A stretch of DNA of 64,000 nt. Origin: Mucilaginibacter galii (GTDB lineage Bacteria > Bacteroidota > Bacteroidia > Sphingobacteriales > Sphingobacteriaceae). Below the pieces are notes generated by a model. The model was not told where the DNA came from, did no database searches, and saw nothing but the letters and a program-made list of their open reading frames with translations. Position 1 is the first letter of the stretch. Every line of letters starts with the position of its first letter. The stretch is from contig NZ_BMDO01000004.1 of the NCBI RefSeq assembly GCF_014635825.1, forward strand, positions 124,001-188,000, read 5' to 3'. A program made the translations under genes and the position numbers. Below, in pieces: positions 50,174 through 59,456 of the stretch.

Positions 50174-50720
50174 GGCTCTGTGCTTCTGTGGTTAATGCCT
50201 TTCTTAATTTCTCTTTGGCCCTGCTCAGGTACACCCTCGATGAACTGGAAGGGATGCTGAGCATTTCGGCAATTTCATCATGGTTGTAACCATCAATTTC
50301 ATACAGGTTAAATATGGCCCGTTGCAAAGCGGGCAGTTCGTCCATTAACTTCAATATATCTTTTGCGTTTAACTGCTGTATGGCAGTGTTATGATTACCT
50401 ATATGGCTGGCATATTCCATATCGGTATGTAGCTGGTACTTTAAATCTTTACGACGGCGGTCAATAGCCGTATTAATAATGATGCGGCGCATCCACGCTT
50501 TGAATGAGCGCTCGGCATTGTACGTTTTTATGGTGTTAAAAACCTTAATGAACGAATCGTTGACTACCTCCATGGCATCGTCGCGGCTGGCGCAATAACG
50601 AAGACCAACACCCATAGCATAGCCATAGTACTGTTTATACAGCACTTCCTGGTGTTTTAAGCCGCCTGTTTTGCAATGCTGTATCAGTTCATATTCGGCA
50701 TTGCTTGTATTTTCAAGCAT
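50166..50720 (-). CDS. ECF-type RNA polymerase sigma factor
   Basis: 184 residues. Region 2 includes YKQYYGYAMGVGLRYCASRDDAMEVVNDSFIKVF and the -10 binding segment RSFKAWMRRIIINTAIDRRRK. Region 4 (about 120-175) carries LPALQRAIFNLYEIDGYNHDEIAEML and SRVYLSRAKEKLRKAL, a helix-turn-helix. It is the upstream partner of the probable anti-sigma gene (8-bp overlap). The target promoters are unknown. Confidence 0.9.
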   Translation of the reverse strand: MLENTSNAEYELIQHCKTGGLKHQEVLYKQYYGYAMGVGLRYCASRDDAMEVVNDSFIKVFNTIKTYNAERSFKAWMRRIIINTAIDRRRKDLKYQLHTDMEYASHIGNHNTAIQQLNAKDILKLMDELPALQRAIFNLYEIDGYNHDEIAEMLSIPSSSSRVYLSRAKEKLRKALTTEAQSHE

Positions 50721-50755
50721 TCAGGAGGTAGTTAGCTCTTAACCCGATATTCGGA

Positions 50756-51199
50756 TCAGTTAGCTTGTTTCTTTAATTCGTAATAATAGGTAAGGGTATC
50801 GGGCACGCTGCTTGCCGCAAATTTAAAAGTAGTACCATCATAAACATATGGGTACAGGCCGTTCAAATGTGGTTTTGGTAAAGTGGTGCTGTTAACCCCG
50901 GCAGGCACGGTATTGTCTACCCACTCAATGTACGATTGATTGTAATTGAATTTACCATAACTGCCTGCATGTTTGGAGGTATCGCCGGTGAACCTGTAGG
51001 TATCATTTACCATTTCCATGGTCACGTCAATTTTTACCGTATCCTTTATAAAACTATTTAAACTGCGGTGTATCCTGAAAAACTTACCCGCAAATTTACC
51101 TTGCGGCGGTTGCACCGGGTCGCTATCATTCGTATTTTTTATACATCCTACCGAAAGTATGGTCACACCCAATAAAATATATAATAATTGTTTCTTCAT
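50756..51199 (-). CDS. Hypothetical lipoprotein
   Basis: 147 residues. The lipobox is ILSVGCIKN with C19. A mature beta-rich stretch has DSDPVQPPQGKFAGKFFRIHRSL and later YVYDGTTFKFAASSVP. No domain is recognised. It sits between the sigma operon and mazG, 35 bp from the sigma gene start, with no obvious functional link. Confidence 0.6.
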   Translation of the reverse strand: MKKQLLYILLGVTILSVGCIKNTNDSDPVQPPQGKFAGKFFRIHRSLNSFIKDTVKIDVTMEMVNDTYRFTGDTSKHAGSYGKFNYNQSYIEWVDNTVPAGVNSTTLPKPHLNGLYPYVYDGTTFKFAASSVPDTLTYYYELKKQAN

Positions 51200-51271
51200 A
51201 AACGCCTCAACTTGTCTGTTGTAAGCCCATACGAAACTTGCAGGGCTATTGTAACAGCAGGCAATAAAAAA

Positions 51272-52075
51272 TTACAGCGTTTTTGCTTCGTTCCAATAAA
51301 CGTCCATTTCAGCCAGGGTCATATCCTGTAGTTGCTTGCCATTTTCGCGGGCGCGCTCCTCAAGGTGCTGAAACCGTTTAATGAATTTTCGGTTGGTCTT
51401 CTCCAATGCGTTCTCAGGGTTTATATTGATGAAACGGGCGTAATTAATGAGCGAGAACAGCAGGTCACCAAACTCGCCTTCGGCGCGGTCCTGGTCAATC
51501 ACGGTATCGTCTTCAGCATTGTATTCCTGGCGGAACTCCTGCATTTCTTCCTCCACCTTTTCCCAAACCTGTGCCTTGTTTTCCCAATCGAAGCCAATGC
51601 CTCGTGCTTTTTCCTGAATACGTGATGCTTTGACCAGTGCCGGCAAAGAAGCGGGTACACCACCCAAGACAGATTTGTTACCCTCTTTCAGCTTAATTTG
51701 CTCCCAGTTGCGTTTCACATCTTCTTCATTGTTTACGTCGGTGTCGCTGTAAATATGGGGGTGCCGGTTGATCAACTTATCGCAAATACTATTGAGTACA
51801 TCGGTAATGGTAAAGGCGTTGGTTTCTGAGGCTATGCGCGCGTAAAAAACGAGGTGCAGCATAACATCGCCCAGTTCTTTCTTGATCTCGTTCATGTCAT
51901 TTCCCAGGATAGCATCTGATAGCTCATACGTTTCTTCAATGGTAAGATGACGCAGGCTTTCGAGGGTTTGCTTCTTATCCCAGGGGCAGTTTTCGCGCAG
52001 GTCATTCATGATGGTGAGCAGGCGGTCGAACGCAGTTAACGGTTCGTTGGCAGTAACAGGAGGAATGATTGGCAT
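51272..52075 (-). CDS. mazG: Nucleoside triphosphate pyrophosphohydrolase MazG
   Basis: 267 residues from ATG 52075 (MPIIPPVTANEP). Two tandem MazG folds are present: the first with LRENCPWDKKQTLESLRHLTIEETYEL and DVMLHLVFYA (EExxE-type metal helix), the second with EFGDLLFSLINYARFI. It hydrolyses NTPs including (p)ppGpp-related nucleotides to monophosphates and is a house-cleaning enzyme. Length and domain number match E. coli MazG (263). Confidence 0.93.
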   Translation of the reverse strand: MPIIPPVTANEPLTAFDRLLTIMNDLRENCPWDKKQTLESLRHLTIEETYELSDAILGNDMNEIKKELGDVMLHLVFYARIASETNAFTITDVLNSICDKLINRHPHIYSDTDVNNEEDVKRNWEQIKLKEGNKSVLGGVPASLPALVKASRIQEKARGIGFDWENKAQVWEKVEEEMQEFRQEYNAEDDTVIDQDRAEGEFGDLLFSLINYARFININPENALEKTNRKFIKRFQHLEERARENGKQLQDMTLAEMDVYWNEAKTL

Positions 52076-52145
52076 GGCAGATGTTTTAAACAAAAGTAAG
52101 TATTGATGCGATAAGGCTTACCTGGTTGAGTAAGATTGTTGGCTG

Positions 52146-52823
52146 TTATAAAGGCTTGGTGGCACGCAGCATTTCGCGTTTACCGGGTGCGCCGGGTGCT
52201 TTTTCCACCTTTAAGCCCAAGGCTTTCAGCATACGCTTTAAATTACCGGTGATGGCGTAAGTGACGAAAACACCGCCGGGTTTCAAAAATTGAACGGTAT
52301 GGGCAATGGCTTCTTCGTTCCACATTTCGGGCTGATGGATGGAAGCAAAGGCATCAAAGTAAATGACGTCGAACAGTTGATCACTTTGAAAATTGATAAG
52401 CTGGGTATGCGCTGTTTGCAATTGAACAAATGGATTTAACCGCACACTTTGCTGCAAGGATTGCGGATAATTTTGCATAAAGTTGTTCCATAGTGTTGAT
52501 GATACATATTCGTCATATCCGGTCTGTGCGATCATTTCCTCTGTTAAAGGAAATGCTTCGATACCAACATAATTAAGTTCAATCTGCTTTGCAGCACAGT
52601 ACTCCGCACTTAAAAGAAAATTTAAACCTGTACCTAAACCAACTTCTAATATAGATATGTCATTTTGCTCTTTATCAGCCAGATAATACCTAAGACCGGC
52701 GTTTAAAAATACATGCTGGCTCTCCTGCAAGGCTCCATGTTTGGAGTGATAATTTTCTCCTACTTGGGCATTAAAAATGGTTTTAGAACCATCAGCTGTG
52801 GTGACTATAGACAGATTAGACAT
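52146..52823 (-). CDS. MnmD-like tRNA (5-methylaminomethyl-2-thiouridine) methyltransferase
   Basis: 225 residues, the size of a stand-alone MnmD (DUF752) without the MnmC oxidase domain. The SAM site appears as ILEVGLGTGLNFLL, followed by VGIEAFPL and DVIYFDAFASIHQPEMW, and the closing KPGGVFVTYAITGNLKRML. It methylates the wobble uridine modification. Its start overlaps the last 8 bp of the MBL gene; the palindromic element 52827-52912 runs from just before its ATG. Confidence 0.87.
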   Translation of the reverse strand: MSNLSIVTTADGSKTIFNAQVGENYHSKHGALQESQHVFLNAGLRYYLADKEQNDISILEVGLGTGLNFLLSAEYCAAKQIELNYVGIEAFPLTEEMIAQTGYDEYVSSTLWNNFMQNYPQSLQQSVRLNPFVQLQTAHTQLINFQSDQLFDVIYFDAFASIHQPEMWNEEAIAHTVQFLKPGGVFVTYAITGNLKRMLKALGLKVEKAPGAPGKREMLRATKPL

Positions 52824-54240
52824 CAGCTCCTCCTAAATCCTCCCCGGTAGGGAGGACTTGCAAATCTCCTGTTTTATCACCCTCTCTACCGGGGAGGGAT
52901 GGGGAGGGGTTAAACTCTACGACAACATCACTCAAATCATAAACCGGCACGGTGGTTATCTTGCTCACAATGATACTCCTGGCTGCTGCCGAACGGTAAC
53001 CTGCTGCACAATGTACCACAATAGGTTTATCGGTCGGGATCTCTTGTAAGCGGCTGCGAACTTCAGGCAACGGAATGGTGAGCGCGTTTGCAAAAAGCAA
53101 ACCTGCGTTGATCTCGTTCCAGTTGCGGGCATCAATAATGGTATACTGGTCGGGGTTGGCCTTAAAATCATCAAGGTCTAACTCGGCCGACTGCTCAGTT
53201 GCATTTACCGGTGATGACAGCGCGCCTTTGATCTGCTGTTCATAACCTATTTTCGCGGCACGTGCCAAAGCCAACTCCAGCTTAGTATCATCTTCGGCAA
53301 CCAAATAAAAGGGCTCCTGCGGATTGATTACTGAGCCAAGCCAGGTTTCAAACTTGCCTTGTAGTTGCAGGTTAATAGCGTTTTTAATATGTCCCTGGTT
53401 AAATAAAGCTTTTGGGCGGGTGTCTATAATGACGGTTTCTGCCTCAAATTCGTCATTTGCTTTCAAATGCGGTATACCGGCCAGGCTTTGTGCAAAGGAT
53501 GGTGCGCCATGCTTGTTAAGTTCTACATCGTAGCCAAAATATCGCGGTGCAAACGGCCGGTCTGCGGTTAATTGCTGCACAAATTTGAGTTCATCCATCA
53601 ACTGCAATGCGTAATTTTCGCGCAGTTCGCGGCCTATGGTACTTTGCAAATCGGGGCTCATACTTTTACCGCATAACGAACCGGGCCCGTGAGCAGGGTA
53701 GACTATTACATCTTCCGGCAATTTCATCAGCTTTTGTCGGGTGCTGTGATACATCTGCCGGGCCAGGTCTTCCTTTTTAGCTGTAATGCTACCGGCTTCC
53801 TCCCGCAGATCGGGGCGGCCTACGTCGCCCACAAAAAGCGTATCGCCACTAAAGAGGGCGGTGCTTATGCCATTTTCATCTTCTACCAGCACACAAATAG
53901 AATCGGGCGAATGACCGGGCGTATTGATGGCCTTTAATTTGATATCAGCCAATTCTATTGCATCGCCTTCATCAAAGGTTTGGTGAGGGTATGTTGCACC
54001 CAATAGGTGGCTTACGTATATAGTGGCGCCTGTGGTTTCGTGAATCTCCAAATGTGAGCTTACAAAATCGGCATGAGGGTGTGTTTCAACCACACCGGTA
54101 ATATCGGCCTCGTGCAGTTCAGCAAAATCATAGTACGGCTGCGGATTACGCGCCGGGTCTATTAGGATGACCTGGCCGGAACGTAAAACTGCATAAGATG
54201 CATGTGCAAGATCAGTATCGTAAAATTGATGTATAAGCAT
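52816..54240 (-). CDS. MBL-fold hydrolase with two rhodanese domains (persulfide dioxygenase-like)
   Basis: 474 residues. The metallo-beta-lactamase domain (1-230) has VETHPHADFVSSH, NTPGHSPDSICV, SGDTLFVGDVGRPDLR and PAHGPGSLCG. Two rhodanese repeats follow, about 265-345 (VIIDTRPKALFNQGHIKNAINL) and 365-450 (IIDARNWNEI, with the catalytic Cys in VVHCAAGYRS). This layout is typical of persulfide dioxygenase/sulfur-transferase fusions in sulfide oxidation. The C-terminal tail NPSPSLPGREGDKTGDLQ... is translated from a palindromic repeat, so the natural end was probably about 30 residues earlier. Confidence 0.85.
   Translation of the reverse strand: MLIHQFYDTDLAHASYAVLRSGQVILIDPARNPQPYYDFAELHEADITGVVETHPHADFVSSHLEIHETTGATIYVSHLLGATYPHQTFDEGDAIELADIKLKAINTPGHSPDSICVLVEDENGISTALFSGDTLFVGDVGRPDLREEAGSITAKKEDLARQMYHSTRQKLMKLPEDVIVYPAHGPGSLCGKSMSPDLQSTIGRELRENYALQLMDELKFVQQLTADRPFAPRYFGYDVELNKHGAPSFAQSLAGIPHLKANDEFEAETVIIDTRPKALFNQGHIKNAINLQLQGKFETWLGSVINPQEPFYLVAEDDTKLELALARAAKIGYEQQIKGALSSPVNATEQSAELDLDDFKANPDQYTIIDARNWNEINAGLLFANALTIPLPEVRSRLQEIPTDKPIVVHCAAGYRSAAARSIIVSKITTVPVYDLSDVVVEFNPSPSLPGREGDKTGDLQVLPTGEDLGGADV
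52827..52912. repeat. Palindromic spacer element translated as the C-terminus of the MBL protein
   Basis: Two palindromes, CCTCCCCggtaGGGAGG and CTCTACCGGGGAGGG, in the same layout as 32480-32588. On the gene strand it starts TAACCCC; here the TAA lies in another frame, so the reading frame continues through the element. Confidence 0.75.
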
Positions 54241-54454
54241 GTTGGCGCAAAGATAAGTTTTACAGTGCTTTGTAGAAATTAGTTATTGCCGCTTTTGGTC
54301 AGCATAGTGCCATCAAGCGTGGTGCAAAATTGATCTTCAATAAAAACGCCCTGCTCAAACACACACTATGCAACAAATTACGTTTATACGGGAGTCATGC
54401 CCGGATACGTTAGTAAATTAGATCAAACCGATCCATACATTATATTCACTTACT

Positions 54455-54973
54455 ATGATCAGATACTCAATATTAATAGGCTGTATTGCTACCTTCCTTT
54501 TTGCTTCGTGCGGACAACAAATGAAAATGGTTAAAACTCCTGCGGCCGATTCGCTTGCCGTGTCTGGCGTTTGGAAGCAGTATGTAAAAGCCTTATCGTC
54601 TAAAAATACACGTACTCTAAAGCGGCTCTCTTTACCCCAAGTATATTGCCAGCCCTGCGCCATACAGGCCGGAACGGACTATGACTTGGTATCGGCTGAT
54701 GCGTTTATTAAGAGCATGCTATACACCTTACCTAAAACCAGGTTGTGGACCGCCATTAAGAGTAACAAACAACGCATCCTAACCGAACGCATTAAGAATT
54801 ATCATCCGCAGAATTTGAAGCTCAACGATGATGCCATGCTGGAATTATATGACGTTTGGTATGTAACGCCTGAAAGCGATAAGATCAAAGGCTTTGAAAG
54901 CCAGCGCTATGCTTTTCAGTTTGTAAAAGAGGGTGGGCAATATCGTTTTTTCGGATTAACGGCGGTGAAATAG
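54455..54973 (+). CDS. Hypothetical lipoprotein
   Basis: 172 residues. Signal with lipobox FLFASCGQ (C19). The mature part has VSGVWKQYVKALSSKNTRTLKRLSLPQVYCQPC and a closing strand YRFFGLTAVK. No known domain. Its last 18 bp overlap the esterase gene on the opposite strand (54956-54973). Confidence 0.6.
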   Translation: MIRYSILIGCIATFLFASCGQQMKMVKTPAADSLAVSGVWKQYVKALSSKNTRTLKRLSLPQVYCQPCAIQAGTDYDLVSADAFIKSMLYTLPKTRLWTAIKSNKQRILTERIKNYHPQNLKLNDDAMLELYDVWYVTPESDKIKGFESQRYAFQFVKEGGQYRFFGLTAVK

Positions 54974-55939
54974 ATACGAATACTTATTAGGCTTTATAAA
55001 TACATCATTTGCCTTGAGGTTTAAATGCTGACAAGTATGTGCCTGCAAATGAGGGGCGTAAAGCAGTTGATTTTCTTGCTTCTTATGCCTGAAAAGCCAT
55101 TGGGGTATTAAATGTTCCATGAATAAAGGAGGGTAAATAGTGTGTTCGAGTTGATTAATTTCCCAGTACCTAATCTCTTTGGCATGCTTTAATTGCAGTT
55201 GCGTATATAATAAAGAATCGCTCGTAATAGGGTTCTCGGTGTCGGCATTGCCGTGTATAAACCATACGGGCGTTTTAGCAAGCGTTGCTATAGCCTTAAA
55301 TTCGGGAATGCCTGATATGGATACTGCCGCTGCAAACAAATCAGGGCGTAAGCTAACCGAATTTATTGCGGTTGACGCACCCATAGAAAATCCTATTACA
55401 TATATTTTCCTTTTATCCACGGGAAGTACCTCCTTTAAAGAGTCAATTAGTCGTAAAACGCTGTTCAGGCTAGAATCTGGCGAAGACGTTAATATATTGC
55501 TGCCATTAAGTGACACATAATTAGATGAACGTGTAGGAAATTGAGGAGCAATAACATAAGCCGGATACTTTTCCCTTACACCAGGCGTTGCCCAAAGCTT
55601 GGCCAATACACCCAACTGAGAAACATTATCTGCTCCTATTTGCCCTGAGCTGTGTAGTACCAAAACAAGGGGATAGCTTTCGCCTGACTTTACTTTGGCG
55701 GGGCTTAACAACCTATATTTAATTGTATGCGAATCAGAACTCAAGTAGGTAAAGGGGACAAAAACATCATTATTAGTGCTTAGCAAAGCTTTTTTGTATT
55801 GTTCTGCCAAAACTGTGTTGCTGTATTTTTGAATTTTACTAAAACCTCTATCACTTCGCTTAACGCTGCATGCTACATAAATTGTTTGTATACAAAATAC
55901 ACCAATTAAAATAAGATACCACTGTTTGTTCTTCTTCAT
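54956..55939 (-). CDS. Alpha/beta-hydrolase (esterase, PHB depolymerase-like)
   Basis: 327 residues from ATG 55939 (an upstream reading to 56020 adds a non-typical stretch). Signal or lipobox-like IYVACSV at about residues 18-23. The alpha/beta-hydrolase core has SYPLVLVLHSSG, the nucleophile GFSMGAS (GxSxG), DLFAAAVSISGIP and VWFIHGNADTENP (Asp), with the His in LEHTIY. The fold matches secreted feruloyl/acetyl-xylan esterases and PHB-type hydrolases, so a xylan de-esterifying role is possible, but there is no operator nearby. Confidence 0.75.
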   Translation of the reverse strand: MKKNKQWYLILIGVFCIQTIYVACSVKRSDRGFSKIQKYSNTVLAEQYKKALLSTNNDVFVPFTYLSSDSHTIKYRLLSPAKVKSGESYPLVLVLHSSGQIGADNVSQLGVLAKLWATPGVREKYPAYVIAPQFPTRSSNYVSLNGSNILTSSPDSSLNSVLRLIDSLKEVLPVDKRKIYVIGFSMGASTAINSVSLRPDLFAAAVSISGIPEFKAIATLAKTPVWFIHGNADTENPITSDSLLYTQLQLKHAKEIRYWEINQLEHTIYPPLFMEHLIPQWLFRHKKQENQLLYAPHLQAHTCQHLNLKANDVFIKPNKYSYLFHRR

Positions 55940-56040
55940 TATAGATAATTGATATGCGGTAGGGTTGTATCGGTGCTGTTGAAATGTAGTGCCGTGCCCG
56001 TAAAGATAGAAATGTACCACGTAAACGAGACAAAGGCCAC

Positions 56041-56069
56041 AAAAAAGCCCGACCTATTGGCCGGGCTTT
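56041..56069 (-). terminator. Terminator after the M13 peptidase
   Basis: AAAGCCCG/CGGGCTTT stem (56044-56051 with 56062-56069) with extra inner CC/GG pairing; the minus-strand reading ends in T residues. Confidence 0.7.
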
Positions 56070-56103
56070 GGGATTTAAAATTAGAACGGTTTGCTCTTGC
56101 AGC

Positions 56104-58170
56104 TTACCATATCCTAATGCGGTCGGCAGGCGCTTTATACATTTTGTCGCCTGGTTTTACATCAAACGCTTTATACCATGCATCAACATTGGTAATAGGC
56201 GCGTTGGTACGGAACTGGCCCGGCGAGTGCGGATCGGTTTGTACCTGTAATGCTAATGCTTCAGGGCGTTGTAAACCTCTCCATACTTGTGCGTAAGAAA
56301 GGAAAAAACGCTGATCGGGCGTAAAGCCGTCAATTTTAGTGGTAGACTGGCCTTGTTTGGTTTTCTTAAATGCCTCGTAAGCAATGTTAACACCACCTAA
56401 ATCGGCAAGGTTCTCGCCCAGGGTCAACTTACCATTTACGTGCAGGGTATCAATAGCAGTAAAGGCACTGTATTGGTTAACTACCATATCGGCACGGGTT
56501 TTAAATTTATCGGCATCGTCTTTTTTCCACCAGTCGCGCAGGGTACCATCAGCATCATACTGGCGGCCCTGGTCGTCAAAACCGTGGGTCATTTCGTGCC
56601 CTATAACTGCACCAATACCACCGTAGTTAACGGCGTCATCGGCTTTAAAGTCGTAGAACGGAAATTGCAAAATACCGGCCGGGAAAACGATCTCGTTATT
56701 TACCGGGTTGTAGTACGCGTTAACCGTTGGCGGCGTCATACCCCATTCTGTTTTATCAACCGGTTTGCCTAAGCGGCCTACCATGTCGTTATAGCTCCAG
56801 GTACCAATGCGGCGCAGGTTGCCAAAGTAATCGTTACGGTCAATAGTTAAACCGGCATAAGTTTCCCATTTGTCGGTATAACCAATTTTTACCGTAAAGG
56901 CGTTCAGCTTTTTAAGCGCACGCTCTTTAGTTTCCGGGGTCATCCAGTCTAAACGCTTAATACGATCGCCCAGGGTAGATTTCAGGTTGTTTACCAATGC
57001 CAGCATTGATGCTTTGGCAGCAGGGGTAAAGTACTTTTCTACATAAATTTGGCCTAACAGTTCGCCTAAGCTGCCATCAACCAGGCCTACCATACGCTCA
57101 TCGCGTGGTGCCTGAACTTGCTGACCGCTAAGCACACTGCTGAATTTGAACTGCGATTTTACGAAAGGCGAGCTTAAAGAACCTGCCGAACCACGTAAAA
57201 TGCCCCATTTTAAATATACTTTCCAGTCTTCAACCGGGGTAGAACCCAATAACTGATCTGCACTTACCAAAAACGATGGTGAAGAAACCAATACAGTATC
57301 CTGGTTGCCCACTTTAAGCTTAGGCAGTATTTGCGCCCAGTTTAAGTGAGGGGTGGTTTTGCTAAGATCGGCCACTGCAAACTTGTTGTAAGTTTTGTTT
57401 GGATCGCGCATGGCCACACGGCTCATTTGTGCCTCGGCCAGTTTGGTTTCTATACCAAATATAGTGTTGGCATTTTTAGCAGCAGCCTCGGGAGAGCTAC
57501 CGGTTAACGTATATAAATCGGTTATGTATTGCTTGTACGCGGTTTGAATTTTTACCGTACGGGCATCGTTTTTCAGATAATAATCACGATCTGGCAAACT
57601 GGTACCACCCTGGCCAAAGCCAACTACATATTTGCTTACGTTTTTAGGGTCCTGGCGTACGCCGAAGCTGTAAAGCGGACTACCAATAGCGTTGGCACGC
57701 TCGTAAACTATTTCGTTAACTACGCCATCAATGCTGTTAATGGCATCAATACGTTTTAAATCGGCCTCAATAGGAGTGAAGCCACGTTTTTCAATAGACA
57801 TGGTATCCATAGCGCTTGCAAACAGATCGCCCACGCGTTGCTGTATACTGCCCTTTGTTGCCGTGGCCGATTTAGCACTTACTTCTTTAACAATACCCTG
57901 AAGTTTCTTTTTGTTATCATCGTTCAGGATGTTAAAGCTTCCCCAGCGGGTTTCTTTAGCCGGGATGGCGTTGGTTTTCATCCAGCCGCCGTTGGCGTAT
58001 TCAAAGAAGTCGTCGCCGGGTTTTACCGTCAGATCCATGTTGGCAGGATCAATAAATTTTTTAGGCGGAGCCGGTTTCGCTTTCCCGGGCTTTCCTCCAT
58101 CAGCCGCATACACATTTGCCGAAACGCAAAGGGCGGCTGCAAGCATCCAATTTCCGAAGTTTAATCTCAT
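56104..58170 (-). CDS. M13 family (neprilysin/PepO-like) metallopeptidase
   Basis: 688 residues with a signal peptide (to about residue 23, VYAAD). The zinc site is VIGHEMTHGFDD (HExxH, around residue 525) and the third ligand Glu is in LGENLADLGG, with the family motif NAYYNPVNNEIVFPAGIL upstream. The typical N-terminal helical domain is present (DPANMDLTVKPGDDFFEYANGGW). It cleaves peptides outside the cytoplasm. No neighbours are functionally linked. Confidence 0.93.
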   Translation of the reverse strand: MRLNFGNWMLAAALCVSANVYAADGGKPGKAKPAPPKKFIDPANMDLTVKPGDDFFEYANGGWMKTNAIPAKETRWGSFNILNDDNKKKLQGIVKEVSAKSATATKGSIQQRVGDLFASAMDTMSIEKRGFTPIEADLKRIDAINSIDGVVNEIVYERANAIGSPLYSFGVRQDPKNVSKYVVGFGQGGTSLPDRDYYLKNDARTVKIQTAYKQYITDLYTLTGSSPEAAAKNANTIFGIETKLAEAQMSRVAMRDPNKTYNKFAVADLSKTTPHLNWAQILPKLKVGNQDTVLVSSPSFLVSADQLLGSTPVEDWKVYLKWGILRGSAGSLSSPFVKSQFKFSSVLSGQQVQAPRDERMVGLVDGSLGELLGQIYVEKYFTPAAKASMLALVNNLKSTLGDRIKRLDWMTPETKERALKKLNAFTVKIGYTDKWETYAGLTIDRNDYFGNLRRIGTWSYNDMVGRLGKPVDKTEWGMTPPTVNAYYNPVNNEIVFPAGILQFPFYDFKADDAVNYGGIGAVIGHEMTHGFDDQGRQYDADGTLRDWWKKDDADKFKTRADMVVNQYSAFTAIDTLHVNGKLTLGENLADLGGVNIAYEAFKKTKQGQSTTKIDGFTPDQRFFLSYAQVWRGLQRPEALALQVQTDPHSPGQFRTNAPITNVDAWYKAFDVKPGDKMYKAPADRIRIW

Positions 58171-58368
58171 GTAAGAATCAATTGTAAGAGGTAAATATAT
58201 TATTAATTACATAAATTGGGAAATTTGTAAACGCATTGTTGCCTAAAGAGAATTTACAATTCATAATGTCGATAAATGTGAATTGTAAGCTGTGTAAAAG
58301 TATTTAATTGTTGCTATGACACTTATCTTTAGATTTGTTGCACCAATATTTCAAACCGCTTATAAACC

Positions 58369-59430
58369 ATGAATAGCATTCGTCTTAAATATATAGTGAT
58401 CTTTTTATGCCTGTCAGCATTTGACGCTTTGGCACAAAAAAAGGTAAAAGTGCCGCAGGAAAAAGATATGGGTGCCTACCTGATGGTATATTTTAAGGAT
58501 GATACTCATGGTTTATATATGGCTTTAAGTAAAGACGGTTATAGCTTTACCGATGTAAACAGCGGTAAGCCCATTATAGCAGGCGATACCATTGCCGAGC
58601 AAAAAGGCATCCGTGACCCCTATATTTACCGCGGTCCTGATGGGATGTTTTACCTCGCCTTAACCGATTTGCATATTTATGGCGACAAGGCCGGTTACCG
58701 CAGCACCCAGTGGGAGCGCGACGGCAAGCAATATGGCTGGGGCAATAACCGCGGACTTGTACTCATGAAATCGGCCGATTTGGTTAACTGGACGCACTCG
58801 GTTTTGCGGGTAGATAAAGCTTTCCCTGAATTGGCAGATATTGGCTGTGCCTGGGCACCCGAAATGATATATGACGAAGCTAAAAAGCGTACAATGCTTT
58901 ACTTCACCATGCGTTTTGGAACGGGTAAGGAAAAGGTGTATTACACCTATATGAATAAAGATTTTACAGCAATGGAGACCTTGCCCAAGCCGCTTTTTGA
59001 ATACCCGAACGGTGTGCCTTATATTGATGCCGATATAACCAAAGTGGGCAACAAGTATCATATGTTTTATGCCTCGCACGATGGAACGTCAGGAGTTAAA
59101 CAGGCTGTCTCCGATTCGGTGAATACCGGCTACGTATACGATCCTAAATGGTACGACCCTGAGCCTGTGGGCTGCGAGGCTCCTACAGTTTACAAACGGA
59201 TAGGAGAAAACAAATGGGTGCTTATTTACGACATCTATCGCATTAATCCCCACAACTTCGGTTTCAGTGAAACCTCTGACTTTATAAATTTTAAAAACCT
59301 TGGTCGTTTTAACGAAGGGGTGATGAAATCTACCAATTTTAGCGTGCCTAAGCATCCGGCTGTTATACAGATAACCCGCAAGGAAGCACAAAGGCTGGCC
59401 AAAAAGTGGGATCTGGATATGAAGTTTTAA
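58369..59430 (+). CDS. GH43-like glycoside hydrolase
   Basis: 353 residues with a signal peptide (to about residue 22, DALAQ). The five-bladed beta-propeller pattern shows YLMVYFKDDTHGLYMALSKDG, GIRDPYIYRGPDGMFYL (family RDP motif with an Asp), WAPEMIYDEA (Glu, likely acid) and DVTKVGNKYHMFYASHDG. Activities in this family are beta-xylosidase, arabinofuranosidase or arabinanase, and cannot be decided here. It has no GCAATCGATTG site within 250 bp upstream, unlike the other xylan genes. Confidence 0.8.
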   Translation: MNSIRLKYIVIFLCLSAFDALAQKKVKVPQEKDMGAYLMVYFKDDTHGLYMALSKDGYSFTDVNSGKPIIAGDTIAEQKGIRDPYIYRGPDGMFYLALTDLHIYGDKAGYRSTQWERDGKQYGWGNNRGLVLMKSADLVNWTHSVLRVDKAFPELADIGCAWAPEMIYDEAKKRTMLYFTMRFGTGKEKVYYTYMNKDFTAMETLPKPLFEYPNGVPYIDADITKVGNKYHMFYASHDGTSGVKQAVSDSVNTGYVYDPKWYDPEPVGCEAPTVYKRIGENKWVLIYDIYRINPHNFGFSETSDFINFKNLGRFNEGVMKSTNFSVPKHPAVIQITRKEAQRLAKKWDLDMKF

Positions 59431-59456
59431 GGAGGGCTGAGATTTTTTAGAGCTGT

